Source of the DNA: Coturnix japonica
Lineage: Eukaryota > Chordata > Aves > Galliformes > Phasianidae
Direction: 5' to 3'
DNA: 64,000 bases
NCBI RefSeq assembly: GCF_001577835.2
Contig: NC_029516.1
Location: 159,943,911-160,007,910, forward strand
A program made the translations under genes and the position numbers. The notes beneath the pieces are model-generated. The model did not search any database. It was given only the letters and a program-made list of their open reading frames with translations, and was not told the DNA's origin. Below, in pieces: positions 34,001-49,000 of the stretch (position 1 is the first letter of the stretch; every line of letters begins with the position of its first letter).

Positions 34001-37000
34001 AATATGCTCTCTTAGCTCTGGGCTAAGCGTCCCATTTGTGCTTTGGGAATAATGTTCAGACTGTCCAGGCAATGAAGGACTGACAAGAGCACAGCAGCAG
34101 AAGTTCAGCTTTTGTCTATCAGAGGGACGTGGTCCCTACATGATAGAGCCGTGGTGGTGCTTACATCCTTGGACTTTACTCCCACAGTGTTGCAGAAGTA
34201 CTAAAGCTGAAGCGTACGAATAATCCCCATACAGTTCCAACTGAGTAAAAAGCAGATACTTAAAATAGGTCCTGTCATTTCCACCCCCAAAATTTCTCTC
34301 TTAAGACTGCAAAAGAAAGGTAGGTTGATGAGTCCAGATGTAGGTGCCTGAAGGCAAACACAGCAAGTCCCCCGTGGTGTTTGCACCGATCATCACTTCA
34401 CACCACACCCAATCAGTCCCACTTTTTCAGTCATTACGCTCACTTAAAGGAAATAAATGGTAATGTATGTACACATGGGAGCCAAGGAGGTTGAGTGAAC
34501 TTCTACACTAATACCTGTCTTTTTTTTTTTTTTTTTTACACTGAAACATGAAAAAGAAATATTAATGCTGTTTAAAAAAAAAAAAGACACGAAGGTTACA
34601 GCAAAAATCCAACACTGTGAGAGACAGGGAGAAAAACTTCTACAGTGAATGAAGCCCACAGATGTTCCCAGATTCTTGTCTGGAAGTATTTAACGACTTG
34701 CCCATATTTGAGACCGAGTGAAGAAAGTACTCCAGAACATTTCTTTTGGTATAAGCTCCATGTGGATATACTTCTTCTGGCAAAACGGTGCCAGAATAGC
34801 AAATTTTGATAAATTTCCATGCAGATACAAAGTCGGTGCTTAGACTTTGAAAAACAAGTATATTATAGTGCCATTCACCCTTATGGTCTTTTCTGTGTGC
34901 AACTGACAAACCAGGTGTTAGTTGAAAATTGTGAGCAGGAATTGAGTTATATCTGGTTTTGTTAACTGAAACCAGTGCTCCTACTAGAAATCTATGCAGT
35001 GAAATATTAACCCTTGATAATTTTAGAGCTCGAAATATAGTTTACAAATGCATGAATGGCAGAGTTCCTTAAGACAAAAAGAGCCAGTCATTCCCAAAGC
35101 CAGATGGCAGACATAAGAATAACCTCCCACCCCCCCAGAACAACAAAACACCAAAACCAAGGGATGGAAACTCAGATGTAACACCAACAACAAAAAACAA
35201 CACTGGTGTTGAGACTCTGTCTTGCACTACTGGATTCCACTAAGATCTCTATCATTCACTTAGTACTCAGTGAATTCCCTTAACTCAGTGCGGTCAGAAT
35301 GAAAAAAACCAAGATTTTAAGCATAATTAATGCGCTACTAAACTATCAGTTCTTAAATAACTTGAACAATATAATCGTATATTTACTGGTAGCTTTTCCC
35401 CACCAGACAGTACAGAAATGCATCCAGGAAGGATCAAGCTTCCACCAGGAAATAAGCACGAAGAATTTTGACACAACATTTTTTCCCCATATATTTAATT
35501 ATCAGTTTTCTTAAGAGAAAGATATGTGCTTCCTTAGAACCCTCAGCATTTACAGATGAATGATTATTCATTCATATAAACATAATTAAAATCTTCACTG
35601 GAAAGAAACCAAAACCACTGGAATTCTATACCAAGCATGAGATTACTCCTGCATCTCTAGGAACCTCTCCCACCATCTAAAGTAACTGAGTATTTAACTG
35701 GTTTCATAGCTGAACTTTCCTGGGTACAGCACTGAGAAATTGGATGTTATTGCAAAGAACTCTGGCTGTCACTGACATCAAAGTGAGATTGTCTAGAAAC
35801 TAAGGAAAGCCTGTTTAACATACTTCAGAGAGGTCTCAATTCAGAGTTTTGTAGAGTAGGAATATCTGGTTATCTGCTTTGCATACTGATGCCATTATGC
35901 AAGAGACATGGATGAACACTAGCCCAGTGTATTTGACCTCCTACATTTCCAGACTGCCTTCTTGTGTCCATTTTTCAGAAAGCATTAAGGTTTACATTCA
36001 CAGAAAATCCAAACCACCATACTTCAAATGGCCCACAAAGCAGGCTTGTAGCATAAAGTTGGAATCCTTTGAACAGCATTCCCCTGTCTGAGTTCTTTTC
36101 ATTTTTGAAATGCTCCAGTCTACTCATGCATACTTAGACTCTCTGGAATTGAAGCAAAATTGCAGTAACTGAGGAGGTATTTACACATTATCCGACACTG
36201 AAAGGGAGCCAGTAAGTCTTACTAGCACAACATATATTAGGCAAAACTTCAATGTGCCCTAATGTGACAACATAGTTTTCATACAATTCACTGGAAAGAA
36301 AGAGCAAACTTGAGTATACTGCAGCTCCATAACACAGACAATGCTTTCCAATTAAGAAGCTGATTTTAATTTTTAAATCTTAGTTTATCACGGGAATAAC
36401 AAGAAAATTAAGAACACACACTGTTCTGAATGCAACACAAGTTGTGATTTCACACCTTTCACAGCCTGTAACTTTTCCATGGAAATTCTTTCTCAGTTTA
36501 ACATTTGCCACTAACATAAATGATTTACTTCATACTTATGTAACCTGCTAATGTTGTGGTCCTGTAATAGCAAAAAGGAGTTCTACAACATGGAGAAATT
36601 CTTGCACTCCCTTCTCTCTCTATAGCTGCATTATTGCTTGGCTGGTAAATATACTTTTCACACTCTGGCAAAGAAGTAGGAAAGACGACATTCCAGAGGA
36701 GCTGAATTATGCATGTGGCTCCAGCGATCCCAACACATCCACATAATCTATCTTTCCCTAATATTTAAAATCACAGAAAATCCAGTGCTCAACAAACATT
36801 CTGACAGATTTAATGCTGACCGCTAATTTACAACTAAAGAACCCAAACCACAGAATATGAGCCTCTCCAAACCTGGAATTTAATACATATTTTATTTTAA
36901 AGTGCCATCAATACTGTCTTAGCTTTGTCTGTGGTATGCTGTCCATATTGCAGAAAGAAACAACCTTACCTGCTCTCTCATCTCCTTTAATTTTTCCACT

Positions 37001-40000
37001 TTCTTGAGTTTTGTCATATATTCTTGGACTTCTTTCAGTCCCAAATCTGTGCAGAGACGAACTAAAAATCGGAGGCCTAATTGAAGAACAAACCATTGTG
37101 AGAAAAAGGCTTACAAGCAGCTCAAACTACAAGTGCACCCTACGCAAGCTGGGCATACTGAATGGAGGTACAGACCACTACAAACAGCAAGGAATACAAG
37201 GTGACTCCAGTCCAACATCACTAGAACATAACTGTATGTTTCCTCTTCAAAAAGTAGGTTTATCAAAGCCGAATGATACAATTTTATTTTAAAACACAGT
37301 AAAAACTCTTCCCATTTAAATTTAAAAGTGTAGGTTTGTTGGTGACAGCCTTGTAGTTTGGAATTAGTATGTCAGTGTGAGATGTAGGAGGACATTGTGG
37401 CAACCAGTAACAGACCCAGTTTCCTAAAGGGCTTCTTCATTTCAGCTTCAGTAAAACATTCTGCTCTTCAAAGCTGTTTCCTGTAAGTGCAGTTTGAAAT
37501 TGTCTAAGAGACTACTTGACCTACTGTACTTAGGAACTGTCTATGTCCTTTCAGAAGGACAGACTGTAGTAAAAATTTTACTGGATCATTTTTTTGTATC
37601 TGGAAATTTACAGCAGAAGTTTCACCTAGTGGCGACTAGAAGTAAAAAGGTTTTAATCTCATGATGAAACAATGAACATAATTATAAAATGCAGCAAGTA
37701 TGCAAGAAAATGAACTCAGCCAGTCAACTACAGTTAGTGCATTTTCATATTTCTTCTTCAGCATTATCCTAGTACTTCTTAAGTCACATTTTGGTGTTAC
37801 CACAAACAAACAATAATCCAATACGGGGGCAGCAGCAGGAATAAAAATGTTAGTTCAGAACAATATCTGGGTATGGAAAACTACTTACATCATATGGATC
37901 ACCAACAAACATATTTAAAGTAACAAAGTTTTCTTTGATGGTTGTACCACTCGGTGAAACAACTTACATTCAACATTCTCCGGGAATTTTTGGTGAATGA
38001 CTTTGTATTTCTCTAGAGCTTTCTGGTAGTTACCTGTAAACAAAACATGTTTCCTACCAACATTACTACACATTAAAAAAAGAAAAATATATATATATAT
38101 ACATATATATACATCTGAAGAGGAATTTATACAGTTCAACACCACTTCTTCGGTTTTAATACATGATTTAATATTATAAGATCAAATTTGAGAAAACCAA
38201 TCATTTACACGATTATGCGATGAAAGAATCTAGGAAGGTTAGGCTCTTTCCACTTTGCTTATTGCCATACAGTATTCCCAGTAAGAAACTGCACATAGAC
38301 TGCCTGTTGTCTGTGCAATGCATATGCTACATGAATACCTGAAAAATTACACCTAGTGTTGAAAATGAATGGGAATTAAGCAACTTTAAAATCTAATGAC
38401 TACATTAGATCTGACAGTATGATAATTACATTACAAAACTTTGAGCAAATAATTTATGTTGTTATACATTATATATATATATATATTATATATATATATA
38501 TTCTATGATTCTATATCTTTATTTTAATCACTTAAGAGCACAAGTAACGTTTTATGTCTCACTCAGTAGAGGCATATTTCTCAGACTTAAAGGAGAAGTC
38601 ACACTTTACTGCACACACACAGAAAATTTGTAACAAAATAATATGCAATAGAAATTTTAAATAAAATTTCGGACCAGTACTCACAGTACTCACAGGAGAC
38701 AGAAAAATCAAAAGGAAAAAGAAATCAAAACATCCATCAAAACAAAACAATTTTTCAGCTAACTGCAAAAAACGCTGCCGAGCTTACCGCTTCTCCGATA
38801 GCAACTGGCAACCATCAGCTGCCACTTCACTTGTGTAGGTCTGCACAGAAAGAAGACAAAGTTGTGCACACGGTAAGCATATAATAAACAGGCAACATAT
38901 TCTGTATAGCATTTGTAAAAACCTGCTATTAAACTCCTCTTAAACATTTCACCCCTGTATAGTCTCTTCCTAGGAAGCAGCTAACCTGGTCAGTTCACAC
39001 ACAGTATATTTGTGTGGGTCATCTTCTTGTGTTCAGGGCTCTAGTTTACTAGATGTAAGTTTATTTCCAATCAGTAACGATACTTATTCAGCAATTTATA
39101 TCCCAACATTCATATTTATCAATTAACATACCTAGATTATTTTAATAACAAATAACCAAATACCTATGCAGTGTTATTTATTAATAACAGCATAATCCCA
39201 CCATTTCTATATAAAAGACGGATGATAATTACAGATAACCAAGTAGAACTTCATGTGTCAGTTATTCAAAGCTACTTTACAAGGTCCTATACTCTGACTA
39301 AGCTTCTCCTGCCTCTTCTAGGGTACATGAGGCTTTACAAGCATCAGCTACTGAAGCACTGGTTGCTCTTCATGCTATCTTTGAGATTTGCACACATTTG
39401 TCTGCTGCACCAACTGGTTGCAGAATTGAAGAACATTGCATACTTTAGTATTTTACTGTACCTATAATGGCACATTTTTATATCCTCCCCTACATACAAT
39501 ATAATCTCAAGTCTAGTTACTTTAAATGAAAAGCTGGATGATCAGTAGAATAACACTAATTGCTTCCTACAGAAATAAGAGCTTGAAAACATTTTCATGA
39601 GGAGTGAAGGAGCCTCACACAGAACGGAAGAAAGCAGTCTTTGCATCTGAGGATCTGCATGCTGCCAATGCCACTTCCCCAAGTAGTGAGTCAGACTGAC
39701 CGTTAAGGTCAGGAACGTGGTCTTGATTTGATTATTTAGAATAAGTTAATGTGATATCTCTCTTAAGAGTAATGCTCTTGTCTCACTTTTCTGACTTAGA
39801 ATACAAAGCATAGCCTACAGACTCGCATCCTTAAGCACGTCATATTCGGCTAAAGGACAATTTCAGTAAGTTCAAATATCTATATCGAAATCAATTTGAT
39901 TTGCTAACCTACATCCACTATCCACTGTTAATTCTGCATGACACACTTCTGCTTCCTTACGCCCTTATTTGCAATATTGTTCCTCTTATGGGAACAGAAC

Positions 40001-43000
40001 TTAGATGAAAAAGGAAAAAGCAGCAAGAACATTTAAATATACATTTATCTAAACCATCAGTTTCTCAGTGTGTGATAAAAAGAAAGGGAGTATTTCATGT
40101 AAGGCCACAGAGAAGGAAGTCTTGGTGACTTAGTAGAAATGGTCCCCACTTCATCACTACGTTTAACGACAGAGGATAGAAAAAAGAAGTTCTAATAGCA
40201 AATACCATCTTGAGCCCTTACTTAACATTGAAATAACACAGTAAGAACAAAAACACCCTGTAAACAAACAGAAATTTGGGGAAAATTAAATGATGTTCCA
40301 AAATAGTTTACTCTGATACTTGCTTACAGTACAAAAATTATCCAATTAATTTATCTCTGAGTATAATTATGGATGTCTAATCTCAAAACTTTTAAAAAGA
40401 TATAAAATAAAAATTACTTACAGGATAAGTGCTGCTCTTTCAAAGTACTCAATGGCTTTTTCACAAAACTGGGTGTCAATGCAATATGCTCCGAGCCATT
40501 CAATGACTTCAATGTTTGAAGGGAAATACCGGTACGACTGACAAAACAGAAAAGGTGAAAGAAACACAACTGTAGTGATAAACAACATCTTTATGTTACT
40601 TCTGGAATATCTGACTCAAGTGTTTAATACCCCAGATGCCAAAAATATGTTGTATGTGAATGGAAGCAGTGTACTATGCTAAGCAATCCTGAGGAGGAAA
40701 AAAAAAACCAGCATGCCAAGTCTTCTAATTACAGAATGCATTTCAGAAGTTACCTGAGATAAGTCTGTCGCACTTTCCATCCAGCCTTACTTAAAGTACT
40801 ACAGGCTGCAACAGCTAAGATGTTTACTTAGATCAGGTCTACATGTGAACACATTACCTAAAATGATAAACAATGCTACCTAATACAATTTCACACTCAA
40901 ATCTGTCTGATAGAAGACTGACTTAAAAGCTTTCTTTTCCAAGAAATGCATTTGTGTAAATAACATTTGCAGTTTCTTAGCAATCTCCATTGAAACAGGC
41001 ACCAAAATTATAATCACGCACAATTCCACCAGTACTCAGAACTGCAAAACTGGTCATCCTCACTTTACATGTACATAAAAAGAACTGCTGGAGTGCAAAG
41101 TGGCTTCTTGTCTTATTCCCACTTTTGAAACCAAAGGATCTCTAGAAATCCCAGCCAGTACCACAGTTTGTAAAGTGAGAGGATGTCTAATTTTGGGCAA
41201 CTGTGCATACATAATGTATAGCAATCAAACAAAGACATGTAGATTTATCTCCATATCCACCACACAGGTATATCTTCCAACTAATGCTGACAAGTCAAGC
41301 ACCTTTAAAATCACATTTATTGTATCCCTTTTTAATCCTGAAACTGATAGGGGCCAACGTAAATAACAACCACTTGACAAAGAAAAGTTAGAGGTCATAT
41401 ACCAGGTGGAAACACAGACTGCACTTCCTTGGGACCTGACTACAAAAATCAGATTTTGTCAACTGCCTGCAACCCCCCACTCCTGGCAAAGGTCATTATT
41501 TCTTCTTTTGGATGACATTTTTAACAGTTGAAATGAATCAGTTGTTAACTTGACACAGAAAACTATGGCAATATTTTCTTTAATTATGAGAAAGCAACAG
41601 AAAGCAAATACCTCATAGTAATAATGAAAGGCTTGGGATTTGTCACCTTCATTGTCATATAATTTCCCTAGCTTTGAAAGTACATGTGGGTCAGTTGGTA
41701 CTACACTGATCAACTGCATGAGCCACTCTATGGCTTGATTGGGATCTTCCATGACTTCATAACTGAGTTTTCTTCAGTTAAGGAACAGTGACGATGATTT
41801 TTTTAATTCACTCATATTTCCAACTAATTCATATAATATAATCCATACACTAGACAGATATACTAGTCACTGCAGTGTGGTGCATATCAATAGGGGTTTT
41901 TTGTTTATTTTCAACACAGGCTTTCCATTATTTCTTTATGATGATACCAAGCTGAGTGGTGCAGCTGTGGGAGGTAGATTGCATTTTTGCAGTGAAGCAA
42001 GTGCTTCTGGTACGCAGAGTAGGCCTTCATTGTGGAACCAACACTTTCTGTATGTAGTGTAGGCCTCTACTGAACCCTCTCATGAAACAGTGAAGCAGTT
42101 AATGTGAGTAGTTTTTCTTCCACTAGTTCACTGAGCACTGACAGGAGTAGATTGTTTTTCTTCCACTAGTGGGGTGTTTTGACATTGGTAGAACTGAGTA
42201 CAGGAAGAAGATAAGGCAGGTGTGCAGGGAGAAGCAAGAGCCTAGTATAGAACAAAGTGAACGTGCCTTAAGAAAAATTGCCCACCTGTTTCATGGTACA
42301 GTACATCAAAAACAACAGGTTGGTAACCACTTTGTATGGAAATGTAGCATAGACACAGCGTCAGGGAGATTGTGAGCCTGAGATGCTCAACCAATGAGCA
42401 AGCACCAGGAGAGCATTACCTGCATCAGGTTTAGAGTATATAACGGGATAAATTTCACTGATAAGGGCACAATTTCTCCCTTGCCAACAGGGGGCATGCA
42501 CCTGTTATTGCAATAACAAATAAACTTTGCTGCTATCACTAAGATCCATGCCGCACCCCAAATTTTTGACTTGGAGTGTTTCTCACTCAGCTGACAATAC
42601 CAGGGAAGGGAAGCCGTCCAGAGGGCACACAAGAATCAAACCAGCTTTAACAAGGCCAAGTGCAAGGTGCTGCACCTGGGTCAAGGTAATCCCAGATATA
42701 CATACAAGCTGGGAGAATAAATCCTTGAGAGCAGTCCTGTGGAGAAGGACTTGGGGGTCCTGATGGATGAAAAGCTGGGCATGGGTCAGCAGTGCGAGCA
42801 CACAGCCCAAAAGGCCAACAGCATCCTGGGCTACATGAGAAGAGAGGTTCTTGCTGAACCCTTCATCCTTCATGGAAGAAACCTGTAATTAATGCTGGAA
42901 AGCTATTTCACAAATCCCTGGAGCACAGAAATTCTCCATCTGACCCAAGTCAGAATGGTAGGGTTGTATATGCTTTTTTTTTTTTAAATGGGCAAGGAAT

Positions 43001-46000
43001 ACAAACCATAGTCTTTTGGCATTTTTGGAGGTTGCTTACCGTCTCATCTATTACTTTCAATCTTAATAGCACAGTGCAGCAATTGGAATCTGTACTGCTT
43101 TAGGGACGGTTTTATTATGGTTTGCACATTCTCAGGAACACTGTTAAATGATCTTGTACTACAGAACATCCTTGATAATGTGCAAAGCCAAAACATAACC
43201 TACCCTACGTTTGGCTTTTCAATTTGTTTCTGCCTTTGTAGTGCTGGGAGACTATTACTTTCTTACACATACGCTAGCCTGAACACAGCTTTCCCAACAG
43301 AACTTCACTTTCATTAAGGCTTTACTCAACTGTGCTATGACATTATTTTCAAAATAAAATCAGCAGCATTTTACATATTCCAGGACATCCTCAAATACTG
43401 ACCATAAATGTTTAGCTATTCCCTGACATACTGATTAATTTAACGTGAGCAGTATTAACATACTTCTCCACTTGCTTCTCTGGAAATGTCAAAGTAGATT
43501 TTAAGTTCTGTTCTTGTTTTTATAAGCATCAAACTATGCACGATCATACTAGTTATAATGGACTATATAGTAAATTTCTTAGTCTTGCTGACATGGCTGA
43601 AACACATATTTCAGCTGAAAAGAGTTTACCAAAACCATAATCCCTATCAAAACACAGAAAAGGATACATGTCTGCTATTTGGTGAAGAACCTGGGCACTA
43701 TTTCCAAGTATTGCATGGAGCTTCAGAAAACAATCCAAAGCTTCATCTATTCTGTTTAATTTCTTGTATGTTAAACCTAAAAATAAAAAATGTTACAATG
43801 TAAGTGCAAGGAGAAAAAGATGGATTCAGCTCATTAGTTAAGAGAAGAACCAAGAAAAATAAAATAGGGACATGGAAACCAACAGCAGTGCAGCTGCCCT
43901 GACACCAATCATCTCTATTACTTCAATCATCCTTACAATTCTTTAATTCTTTCCTGCCGTTATGACATTAGGTGATTAAGACGAGGAATGTGAAGATAAT
44001 CACAGACCAAGAACATTACTAGTCTCACTTTTTGAGCAAGATGAATGAGGAAAAGGGATGTCTCCCAGGAGCAGAATGGTTTAATACTGCTAAAATCAGT
44101 AGATAGTAATATTTACATCAATTTTTATGTACAAAGTGACTTACAAACACCAACCAGTAATTGCAGATGAGTTAACAGTTTGTTTTTTGTAGAAGAGATA
44201 GAAAGATCATATACTACTACAACATAAATTACTGAATAAAGCATTAACAATTACTATATATTTATACACAAGAGAACTGCACAAGCCAGATTCTCAGAAA
44301 CACCCAGTATTACCTTTAGAGAATAACTCAATCACAAAAGCATGTTTGGCTTACCAAGGTTATAAAGTGCTTCAGTGCAAGAGCAATCATTCCTGAGAGC
44401 TTCCTTATAAAACTCAGCTGCTTTTTCATAGTCTCCATTTGCAAAAACAGTATTTCCTTTGTTAGTTAGAGCTGCTGGGTTGTACCGATCAGAACTGACA
44501 GCTAAATCTGCATAGTTTGTTGCTTGTGTCAATTCATTCTCCTGTATGAACAGAACCAAAAGTGTATTAGTCATTTCTCAGTCAATTTTCTTGAAATCCT
44601 GGCTTCCCATGGTTACTACAGTAGAATTTCAAAAGATTAAGGATGAAAAAAATAATAGATTCTTCAATCTGAAAATATCCCTTATGCATTTAATGATCTC
44701 TAAAATTGCAGAGAAATTAGCACTTGAGACCTGTCTTGCCATTCTCTTCCACTCAGTCTGGAAGTTTTCCTTGCTGCAACAAAGAATGCTTGTTTAAAAC
44801 AAAAGACAAAAATAAATAACTCTCCAACCCTACAAATCCTATACACAAACATATCTCACTAACCTACATACTGCACACAACCCTGAAGTTCAGACAGGGG
44901 CTTTGGGAGACAAGCTTTAAATGCAGGTTGTGAACTTCAGCACATCTCATACTTGAGGTCTGAGGCCATACTTCTGTGGCCTGAACATCAACCTCACTGC
45001 TCCCCCCAGCAGCAGAAGCCAGAGGAATGTGTTCCAGTCGTGCTCTTATAACATGCATTTTGTGCAGGTTTAAATAAACACAAAACTGCTACAAAGATAC
45101 AGAAAAACACTGCATCAGGTTTGGTTCTTAAGTGGATTTGTTGAAGTACACACTTACCAAATAATAAAGGAATGAAAGGTTTGTTGCAGCTGCACTCTTT
45201 ACTCTGCTATCCTTCTTTTCAAACATTTTTAAAGTCTCCAGAGCCTAGAAGCAATTCAGAAACTACTTAATTCCCACTGAAGCAAACACCACAGCATTGA
45301 GAAAGTACATATTGAGCACTGAGAAACAAACACACAGGGGAGAATACTGGGAGGAGAGGAGGAACTCCAGAAACCAGCAGAGCTCAAATACAGAGAAAGG
45401 AAGGCGAGCTTTAGCACATGGCCTTGTGTGCATCCTTTCAAGTGATGGGAAGCTGAAAGGCCTTAGATAGTGACAGAGGTATTGAGATTCAATTAGAATT
45501 TTGTTCTATATGATCTCTCATATCCCTGCCACTTGTGCTAATTTGGTCTGTTATATTCTCCTTTAGCAACAATTCCTGTCACTGACTATAAAAAAGCCAC
45601 CTACAAAGCATGGTAGAAGGAAACTGAGCGAATCCAATCTGAGCTTCCCACTGTTCAGATGAAGGTGTTTTTTAACTGCCATCATTTCAAAATGAACCTC
45701 TTTCATGTGCAAGGAAATGATGAGAACCTTAAAACCTGCTCTTATCCATTGTGTTGAAATCTAGAAGAAAAGTGACTAAAAGCAAGAAGTGCATTTGACT
45801 TCAAACTTCTAAAGAAAAAACATATGTGCCATTAGACAATAGCAAAAGCTGTATTCCTACTGTTGCTGTAAAATGTGCTGTGGCCACATAAGATGTCTTT
45901 GACAATATCATATTAAAAAAAAAAAAGATATGAGAAGTTACTCTACCTGGTTAAAATCCCGTTGTCTCAAATAAGTCGTGGCTTTATTTATCTCCAGGTC

Positions 46001-49000
46001 ATTGGCTAGCTCTACGTAGTGGGAAGCCTTTACTGCTTCAACACACCTGCGACAGAAAGAAATCTGAGGTACAATACGCATCTTTGCAAATGCCACTGTA
46101 AGGTAAATACTTGCTGCCAATTCCATTTCCCAAAGGTGTTCTTGGCTATTCCTTTTTTTACAAAGAGAAACAGCATTTCAATTAAAAATATTTTAAAACA
46201 CATTTTGTTCCCATAATCTACCTCAATAACACTGCCTCTGCTTTCTCCAGTCAGTTGCCTAGATATCGTGTCATTCTCCAGCACTCAGTGAACGCTGTGA
46301 TACTGATTTCTTTCTGGAATCCCAAGATTATGTTGCACTGTAAGAACTCTACATAAGAAGCTAAGAAATCCAAAGTATTTATCCCTACTTTATTTTTGCA
46401 AGGAATATTCACTTGGTGAGAAGCACACTGAATATTCAGAGGACTCAAACTAGATATCTTGAAAAACAAGCATAAAATGCTGGTTGAACTAAGATCTACA
46501 ACTTCTTTACAGGACTTCAATACCTCAGCCTTGAAGGGGGAAGAGAATCTGTCCTGACATCCACCCAACAATTCCACACATCTCACCGCTGAATTGTTTA
46601 GTTATCCAGAACAGGTATGAAAGACTACATTCTACTTAATGAAAAGTATTTTGTGGAAGGAAACTGAGCATCTGATAAACTGTGAAATAAGATTTCTTGA
46701 ACAAGAGAAAAAAAACAAACCCATCAGCTACAGAGCGAACAAATCAACCTTACTAAGCATGTGCTAAGTTGCAAAGCAACCAAATAATTTTCACAATACA
46801 GTCTGCTCTGGTAAGTCAGAATGGCTTACCAGAACAGGGAAATTATTGAATTATGTGATATTAAATCATCAGACACCACCTTGTGGGCTCTGGCAGACAA
46901 AGCACATCTTTAGTGTGAGAGATTATTTCATGTTAATGTAAGTTAATTAATGAACTAGAATCACAAGACCTTCAGTGTTTGTAAATACTCCTAATTGGAC
47001 AACAAAAAGTAAAGAAAGGAAAATTTCCTTTTCCAGTTGCTGGGGATCATCACTCCTACTAATCATTTTTATGCTGTCTTTATTGAAATTGTCTTTTTTT
47101 TTTTTTTAATAAAAAAAAAGAAAATAGAACTCTGATGTAGCAAAAACACCAGAAAGCAAAAGCAGCGCCATAAATTAAAAAGCTGTTCCACATATATACA
47201 CATAAATATTAAATTTACAAATGAAATGCAACTAAACACTCCTAATAATACTTAGGTATCTATGTTCTGTATAATGACAAGTCTTCATTATGTTATCTTC
47301 TAACTTAAAGATTTGTTATCATTGTGGTCTGTGTGCTCATGGACACCATGTCTGCTGAGACTTTTACTAAGTTCTGGAAGTTTCAAATTCAAATGAATTT
47401 TACAGAGCTTCCTCTGTGCTCACGTACAGATTAAAACACATAATTCATTGCTGAGTTTCATTGATGCAACAAAACTCTTTGTTAAACATGGAACACATTC
47501 TGTTTTCTTCTCCAGTGCATTACAGAGTCAAACTACATACAGCTGTATGTATGTACTACATATATACTACATACCCTGTGCTTGAGATGTACAAAAAATG
47601 GCATTCTCCAGAGTCCTCATGTTTCATAACCAACACCAGACTGGCACACAGGTTAGACAGAAAGAAGCCCTGCTGAACTCTTACCAGTCATAGCCTGCAG
47701 CAAAAGATGTTTCAATTACTGGTGCTATCAGTTTAGCAGCTGTCATGATATAATCCTCTGCCATGGATTTCCTAAGGTAAAACAAACAAACACCAGCCAA
47801 TTTAAAAACCAACACTCAAACATGTCACAGTTTCAAAACCATGTATGCAAGAAATAACCAAACCTTGTTCTCACCCTTTCCTGTGCTCAGGAGACAATCT
47901 GGCAATTCATCTAACCAGCCCCCTGCTGCTACTACTGTTACCTTGTATCTTGACAGCGCTCTCAATTCTTAATATTTTCCTTTCCCTGCACACTGTGGTT
48001 TCATTAAACAAACAAACACCAAAACAACAACCTAAAGCTGCAAGATTTAAGCAGCACAATCCACCACATATGAGGTAGATGGCTTATTTTTAATACTTTC
48101 AGGAACAAAAACCTACAGCATCTCATTCAAGAAGGAACAGACTCCACTATTACCTCTCACGTTCTATATGTCTTAAACTGTCATTTTTGATGGCTTCAAT
48201 CAGCAGATTTGTATGTGGATCATCCTGGATGGGGAAAAAATAACTGTAAATAATTATGCCAGTATACACACATTTCAACTTGACTAAACATAAATAAATG
48301 CAGATTACATAATCTACAGTGTTATTTACTTTCCACATTTCAAAAGCTGAACCCAATTTAAAACATTAACCACAATATCTCAAGTTTGACATCACAGCTA
48401 CTTTCACCCCATTTCAGTGCTCAGGCACGTGCCTCATTTATTTGCTCCTCTTCTTCTAACTTACAATTCAGTAAAATGTTAAATAAATATAGGATGCAAA
48501 GCAGTGAGTGAGCCTTAGTCAGTTCAGATGTATTTCAACCAAATCTTTAAGATAATTTTATGTAGACTGTATCTTTAGAGGAAAAAAAGTCATATATTCT
48601 CAACACCTTTCTACATTTCCAAGTGGCACTGCCATGCTAAATTCATCCCAGTAAAAAAATGTTACTTTAGATATGCATATACACATCGATTGACATATTT
48701 ATTATAGTCAAAGCATTCAATATCTGTCCCTCTTTCTCCCGATTTATCGTAGAAATACACCATTTATTTTGCTCAAACTTACATTTGGTGAAATGTATTT
48801 GTCATCATAATCCACTTCCAAGGGAACAGCAATCAGTTTTTGGAATGCTTTTTTCATTTGTTCACCATCTCCAACAGCAAAGTAACATACGATCAAGTTG
48901 AAGCCTGCCTTCAGGTTTGGGGACATGCTCATTATATGTTCAAATGAAGAAATGGCATCCATGTATTGGCCAGTTTTAATAAATGCAACTCCAATATTTT

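Noticed and set aside
47090-47120. T-run followed by A-run as a possible hairpin or terminator
   Set aside because: It is a simple low-complexity T/A stretch in an intron; such chance hairpins are common in AT-rich vertebrate DNA.
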